Of a DNA stretch of 64,000 nucleotides, positions 58,056-64,000 are shown in pieces. A program made the position numbers and the translations under genes. The DNA comes from Portunus trituberculatus (taxonomy: Eukaryota; Arthropoda; Malacostraca; Decapoda; Portunidae). Below the pieces are notes generated by a model that was not told the DNA's origin, did no database searches, and saw nothing but the letters and a program-made list of their open reading frames with translations. The stretch is taken from positions 18,100,709 to 18,164,708 of the forward strand of contig NC_059303.1 of the NCBI RefSeq assembly GCF_017591435.1, written 5' to 3'. The first letter of the stretch is position 1; each line of letters begins with the position of its first letter.

Positions 58056-58061
58056 AATAAA
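58056..58061 (+). terminator. Candidate poly(A) signal of the PHF21A-like gene
   Basis: AATAAA about 1.2 kb after the stop at 56836. An earlier AATAAA-type hexamer lies near 57150 (AGCAATAAAATTG), so alternative 3'UTR lengths are possible. NME7, on the other strand, has a candidate signal (plus-strand TTTATT) at 58546-58551. Confidence 0.5.
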
Positions 58062-58321
58062 TTTTTACAAATATTTCTCTTTCCCTTTCTCTTTCAGAGA
58101 ATAGTTTGTAAAGATTTCTGTTCTCTCTTATGACTGAATCCTTCCTTATATGCATCACAGCTACACATATCAGTAAAGACACAAGGTAGGAATGGTTAGT
58201 GCAAACTTAAGGTGACTGAGATGACCTGTGGGAGGAAGGAGGCAGAGGGACACGTGTACTGACAGTACAATGGTCTTGAACAAGCTGGAGCAGACATAAG
58301 GAAAGAGTTGATCCTGACTAC

Positions 58322-58389
<68 letters not shown>
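58322..58389. repeat. (GA)n between convergent 3' ends
   Basis: About 34 GA units between the poly(A) signals of the PHF21A-like gene and NME7. Confidence 0.97.
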
Positions 58390-58393
<4 letters not shown>

Positions 58394-59561
58394 CCTAGCA
58401 AACATCTGAAGGAGCAAACTGGATTTCTTCACATTATCACTGCAGGGTCAATTGAACTATCCTGCTGGGGAATCTTTTTTTCATTTTGTCTTGCTTTGTA
58501 ACACACTGGCTGAAATTTATGGATAAATGAATAACTTTTGTAATATTTATTGATTGAGAATGTATGCTGTGTGGCAGCACTCAGCATCACACACAGCCAT
58601 GATAGTGGCAGCATGCCTGGCCTCTCAATGGGCCAAACAAACACACAGTAACAATACAGTGAAAACAGTGCTCAAAGTGTGCAATAACAGCAAAACTTGG
58701 AAGGCCTGTACTTCAAATGTTGGGAGCATAGAGTGAATCCCTCAATACTGCATTCTATGAAATACCATGAGACCAAAAAACGAGAGAATATCTTTACCGT
58801 CAGTCACAACACACAATGATAATCAGATATATCACAGGCGAGGATTAAAAAGATAAAAAGTAATGTTAGGAATGTATGCATGACAATAAGTTATTCCTGG
58901 AACATGACTAGCACATCTATATTTCTGAAACCCTGTCAGACACAATTAGAGAAATTCACACTGATGATTTGAAAACACACAAAGTACAGAACATGCAAAT
59001 CAATAACAATACAGTGAAGAGAAGGCCTTTCCTCCATGGTGCAACATCCAGTATGGGACAAACACTGGATCTGTAACTCTGTTATTGCCTCTTGAATTCT
59101 AACCACCATGGAGAAACATTACCATCAACCATCAACATCCTCCTTCCTCTCGTCTTAAACATTAACGATAAAAAAGAGTATTCATTGAGCAGTGCACCAG
59201 ATCATGGAAAAAATGTGCAGGTGCAAATCGATGTGTTATATTAAAGTTTGATTCGTGGTCCTTTTGTTAAGTGAATCTAATGAAAGGCAAAAAAAAAATC
59301 TTAAACTACCGAGTCTTACGATACTGTGCTAGTGATTGAATAAAAGCCTTACTCTTTACCATTTACTCTATCACAAGGTTGCATATCGAATAAACAGTAA
59401 AAAACTTGTCGTATAGATGAAGAGTTATGGCATACCTACTACACAGGTGAATTTGTACTGAAGTTGTCACATTTTTCATTGATGCTCTTTTGATATTGGA
59501 AAGAAGGAATTAATGGAGACAAGACACGACTCATACAAACCCCAACCAGGTGACAGACTGG

Positions 59562-61809
59562 CTACTGCAGGATCTTAAAGAAGTACTCAACCTGTAATGA
59601 AGATGAGAGAAGGGAAGAAAAGTGTCAGAAATAACTCAAAAATCTTAATAATAGAAAGGAAGAAAAGTGTTAGAATTAACTACAAAATCTTAAATAACAG
59701 AAGAGAATAAAAGTGTCAGAATCTTAACAATGAAGCAAGGAAAACTGTCAGAATGAACTAAAAAATCTTAATAATGTAAGAGTAGAAATTGTCAGAATTA
59801 CCAAGAATGTTAACTCCTTCAGTACTGGAACACATTCTTACTATGAGTTTTTGGTGTGAATAGACAATTTTATTTACATTATGAACTGTGTATGGAAGTC
59901 AGAAGATAAAATGGCCTTCACTATTTTAATCGCCACAAATTTTTGAAGCTGCATAAAATCCCTAACTAGTAAGCAGAATGAAAATAAAAATTCATCATAG
60001 TACTGAACGGATTAATAATGACATAGGAAAAAATAGAAAGAACTTGAAGAAAGAGGAACAACATGAGGAAATATACGAATCATGAGTTATATCAATGAAC
60101 TGGAGTGTAATGCAATGAATATGATGAAACTGCCATGTGTGGGCCTCCCAGCACTCACCTCCAGCGGGCCGTCATCTGGCAGGTCCGAGCAGTGCAAGGC
60201 ATTCTTCACAGTGTCCTCCCCAAAGCGTGCCCTAAGGCTATTTGGTCGCAGCTCCCTTGCCACCTCCTATAAAGCACATTTTTGTATATATGTGTCGCAT
60301 TTTTACTACTCGAATCAATGATTTAGCCTCATAATTTTTCCAGTCCTCCTCTCCCTCCTTTGCTTTTATCTTCCTTCTTCTATCAGTCATCATAAAATCT
60401 ACTTTTTTACTAGCCAGGATGGAGAAGGAATATGACAGAATGAGACAATTTTTTATGTACGAGGAAAGTCTGGACTCTAATGCGAGGAAAGTAATCCTAC
60501 ATTATAATCATGAACTCAAAACATATTTGCTTCATTAATTTTCCTTATGAGTTTGTACAAATCACATGCATCTCTTACTTTGTTCCCTCTGGTCTGGCTT
60601 ATAATACAGAAAAAATAATGCTACATTAATAATTATGAACCACAAACACCATCATCTTTCCTTCCCTATCCTTCCTTTCCTTTATGAGTTAGAGCAGCAT
60701 GAGTCTACCTGGCTTTCTTTGGCTCTTGATAACCTCTGCACTGCTCATGTCACTGTGGGTGATCAGAGGGAACAGTACAACACAGGAGAACTTACCGGAT
60801 CAGCAGGTCCCACAAACTCCCTGAATTTAGTGGGCGTCTGAGATCCATGAACACGTGAAGTGATCTCTAGAGCCACCAGGGGGCCAGACATCAGCTGCTG
60901 CACCATCCCCTGAGACACAACACAGATTTCATTCCTCAGGGAAAATGTTCACAATATAACAGGCAAACTAAGAAACTCAAGCATATTTTTCTCTCCCACC
61001 CTTCAATAGTTCCCTACAGTCAGCTCCCTACTTGATAAAAACAGTTTTCCTACTTATATTTCTCACAAAAGTGAAATGTCATTCTTTTCTTTTTTCATGG
61101 CACATGTTGGTTAGAACTGCCTCTGATGTGTATCACAGGCCTGCCTTCTCTCCCCTCCCAAACCCCCATTCTTCTCATATTTTTTTTTTCTTTATTATCC
61201 ACTCAACCAAATATTCACTAACAAGAACTTTTAGTGCACACAATGTAAAAAGCACAGTAGGAGAACAGAAGCATTTTTTTCCTTCACCATTTCCTGGCAT
61301 CTCAGTGAGCCAATGTGTTTGTCTGACTGATTTTTATTACTTATGGTCAGCCTTTCCTTTTAAAAAAAAGTAAATAAAAAAATCAAATACAGCAACATCC
61401 TTGAGTATAGTCAGGAACACAGGATCAGCGTGCACTCACCGGGTATTCACTGACAACACCTTTGTACACCTCCAGGAACTCCTCTGACTGAACCTTGTCC
61501 ATGCGGAATATCTGCAGGGCGGAGACGTCAAACTCCTCCTCCTTTATTGCCTTCAAAATGCTGCCCATGTGACCTGATGACAGATAATACATGAATAATG
61601 ACCTGATTCCCCATTTGTAAACTCTTTGCTGCCTCATTACTGACCTGATAGCAGATTACTGACAACTTGTGACGACCATCTGTTTCTATGTTCAAAACTG
61701 TATCATTATTGTTCAACCGTCTTTAAAGTTACATAGGGAAGATCAGTGAAGGAATATGAAAGGAGCAGGCAACTAGAGACAGGAACATGAGAACTGATAC
61801 TTAATGGAG

Positions 61810-61841
<32 letters not shown>

Positions 61842-62642
61842 TGTAATGATAAAAACAAGACACAATGCACTACAATCTTATTCTAGAGGTAAGAAACTCA
61901 GCAGTGCCTCACCTTTGGCTACAGCGTGTGGCTTGATGATGCTGCAGGTGTTGTTTGCTAACTTGGCTGTGGTTTGTGGCAGGAGATCATCATTAATCTT
62001 TGACGAAGGAAAGAAAAACTCAATCTCCTGAAAGTGAGAAAGTCATGAAAGTAAAACTGCAAGTGGATTGAAATGATTCACCACCATAATCTTTCCTAAG
62101 TTTCTGATATTAGAAGCTACAAGTGAATCATGCTAAACTGTTAATCAATCTGTTATCTTCCCTTCCAATGTGTTCAGTGCATTACATCTCTCATAAATCC
62201 TTTGATCTGAGAATCTTTCACTTATATATTTTTTTTATGTAAGAGGAACTAAGGCAACAACAAAAACTGAGAAAAAAAAGGCCTATTGAGGTGCTACTTG
62301 CAAGTGAATAGCTGAGGATCTTTTACTTATCTATTTTTATAAGGAAAAAAAAAAAAAAAAAGAAGAACATGAGAAAAACAGAAGAAGAGGAAGAAGAAGC
62401 AGCAGAAGAAGTAAATATCCCACACACCACTAACCCTTATGGCAGAGATATCCGAGTCTGAGCCGTGCCCTGCGTTTAACTGCTTGTCCTTCCCAAACAA
62501 TGCTCGGATGGATTCTGGGGCAATATTTCTCGCCTCCTGGGAGTCGGTGGGGCCCAGTGTTGCTCTCCACTTCTTGACGGCATTGGTTGTTACGAGCTCC
62601 ATGGCCACCACTGGTCCACTTGTTATGTAGTCAAGCAGCGAC
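59562..62642 (-). CDS. NME7: NME7, nucleoside diphosphate kinase-repeat protein, 3' six coding exons
   Basis: Exons 62435-62642, 61913-62027, 61440-61573, 60796-60909, 60159-60266 and 59562-59591 join in phase and encode the last 235 residues plus a TAG stop. The first exon here enters inside NDK domain A (SGPVVAMELV, RATLGPTDS, then NAGHGSDSD with the catalytic-type His). Domain B starts at CSIIKPHAVAKG, continues with EVYKGVVSEYP, SGPLVALEI and REFVGPADP, and has NALHCSDLPDDG with its His. It ends VEYFFKILQ. Two NDK repeats with HGSDS and HC-DLP signatures are specific to NME7. Family knowledge: NME7 binds the gamma-tubulin ring complex and is an axonemal and centrosomal protein. The DM10 domain and start of domain A must lie beyond 64000, about 140 residues by comparison with the 376-aa human protein. 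The last exon has only ten codons. Confidence 0.95.
61808..61839. repeat. Poly(A) tract in an NME7 intron
   Basis: About 31 A between exons 61440-61573 and 61913-62027. A shorter A run is at 62345-62361. Confidence 0.95.
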
Positions 62643-62689
62643 CTGTGGGAGAGCCGTCACAGTTTAGTCTATTCCACTGCCAGTTACTT

Positions 62690-63715
62690 TGATGTCTGTT
62701 ACTTGGATATTGCTGCAGTTCAGGATAATTTGGTCCAGCTTACTCTGATATTTGTTAATCTTTGTTCTCTTTAGTATGTCATCTTATATTTCCACACTTG
62801 AATCCGGGTTACTTTTTTTTTTTTCTATTTATCTATACCATGTGGGCTTTTCACGGGAATTTATGGGCTAAAGGAGATACTTTTTGTGGTACCTCCTATC
62901 TCAAAGCCCACCTGCTAGGAAACCGTTGCCCCGAGTGAGGAAGCCCAACCTACACTCGGACCGTGGACAGGATTCGAACCCGTGCGCTTGGAGACTTGGA
63001 AATTGATGCAGTTTAGGGAAATTTGGTCAAGCTTACTCTGACATTTGTTATTATTTACTTTCTCTAGTACGTCACCTTATATTTCCACACTCAAATCCAA
63101 GTTACTCTGACATCGTTACTTAGAAATTGCTACAGTTTAGGTAATTTGGTTCAGCTTACTCAGACATTTGTTCTCTATTCTCTTTAGGATGTTGCTTTAT
63201 ATTTCCACACTCAAATCCAGGTTACTCTGACATTTTTACTTGAAACTATGTAGCTACAGTTTAGGCTAGTTATTCTTTACCCTCTTTAATATGGTAAGAA
63301 TAGAAGGATTTTTATCTATACCTATCCTTCACTTTCCACACTAGGTCACTCTGAAACTTGTTACCTAGAAATAGCTGCTGTTTAGGCTAGTCGATCCAGC
63401 TACTCTGACACCTATTACTCTTTACTCTCTGTAGTATGGTAAGAATAGAAGGGCCTTTATCTATATCTATCCTTGCACCTTTCAAACTAGGTCACTTTGA
63501 CATTTGTTACTTGGAAATAGTTGCAGTTTAGGCTAGTTTGGTCCAACTTATTGACATTTGTTCCCTTTTACTCTCTTTAGTACGGTAAAAATATGGTCTG
63601 TATTTATACCTATCTTTGCACCTTCCACACTTGAATCCAGCTTACTCTGACACTTGTTACTCCTTACTCTCTCTTTGTTACACTTCCTTCCACACTCCAG
63701 TCCATACTACTTGGA
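62690..63715. repeat. Tandem array, about 120-145-bp units, interrupted by a SINE
   Basis: TTTCCACAC starts at 62789, 63082, 63202, 63333 and 63621 with a variant at 63478. CAGTTTAGG and CTTACTCTGACA recur between them. Spacing is 120 in the middle and 143-145 at the right. Confidence 0.85.
62811..62996 (-). mobile_element. tRNA-derived SINE with T/A-rich tail, third type
   Basis: The minus strand has GGGTTCGAATCCTGTCC (B box), then TAGGTTGGGCTTCCTCACTC and GGTTTCCTAGCAGG, ending in an A-rich tail. The tRNA head is truncated before the B box. It interrupts the tandem array 62690-63715 and is unrelated to the CA-tailed SINEs. Confidence 0.7.
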
Positions 63716-63717
63716 TT

Positions 63718-63935
63718 TTTTTTTTTTTTTTCATGTAAGAGGAAAACTGGCCAAGGACAACAAAACAGATTGAACAAAAAGGCCCACTTTGATACCAGTC
63801 TATGAGCAGGTCCAAGAGAGTTAGCCAAAAGAATGGGATAAATGTCTTGAAACCTCCTTCTAAATAAGTTCAGGCCATAGGAAGATGGAAATACAGAAGC
63901 AGACAGGGAGTTCTGGAGTTCTGTTGCTTGGAAAT
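63718..63935 (-). repeat. A-tailed interspersed repeat, nearly full length
   Basis: Minus-strand copy: GGAACTCC..., CCTATGGCCTGAACTT, TTTATCCCATTC, TTGGCTAACTCTCTTGGACC, GGCCAGTTTTCCTCTTACAT, poly(A). Best reference copy in the window. A shorter one is at 62226-62330. Confidence 0.75.
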
Positions 63936-64000
63936 CCTTTTAGGTGAGGCCACAGTAGAATGATCTTTGTACCATCCACTAATAGAGATACCAAGTTACT

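Overview
The window is eukaryotic genomic DNA, most likely from a decapod crustacean or a close arthropod relative. The evidence is spliced metazoan genes with GT/AG introns, AT-rich non-coding sequence, an extreme density of (CA)n, (CT)n, (GA)n and trinucleotide microsatellites, and many non-LTR, tRNA-derived SINE, Gypsy-like and TIR elements. The species is an inference; only the animal origin is firmly supported. There is no bacterial-type operon and no CRISPR array.

Layout. 1-17.9 kb holds no gene I can support: it is microsatellites, four tandem arrays with units near 130-153 bp plus a two-copy 143-bp array, two hAT-type MITEs with perfect 8-bp target duplications, a BamHI-site-rich element and a tiny hairpin between 10-bp direct repeats. 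At 18.0-19.4 kb (+) lies the 3' part of an unidentified Tyr/Gln/Pro-rich protein, with an apparent one-base frame break. At 20.8-38.7 kb (-) lies a complete ten-exon reading frame of 461 codons that resembles the FAM178/SLF2 family of SMC5/6-complex loaders. Its introns carry most of the mobile elements. At 40.9-42.3 kb (-) lies NUP50, 460 aa in one coding exon. At 46.1-56.8 kb (+) lies a ten-exon PHF21A/BHC80-like gene, 678 aa, with a complete C4HC3 PHD finger. At 59.6-62.6 kb (-) lie the last six coding exons of NME7. The right end is a tandem array interrupted by a SINE.

Functional picture. The four named genes are nuclear or ciliary housekeeping genes: SMC5/6 recruitment, nuclear pore import, H3K4me0 reading in the LSD1-CoREST complex, and an NDK-repeat protein of the gamma-tubulin/axoneme. 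They are not a pathway; they are neighbours on alternating strands, with two convergent pairs (18 kb gene and SLF2-like; PHF21A-like and NME7).

The most striking system is the retroelements. Every copy of one LINE group and of two related tRNA-headed SINE subfamilies ends in, and begins within, a (CA)n tract of the same orientation, so they form LINE-(CA)n-SINE-(CA)n-LINE chains. This looks like microsatellite-targeted, self-seeding retrotransposition. Two DNA transposons later inserted at TA dinucleotides within the conserved LINE 3' tail, and the empty sites can be read directly.
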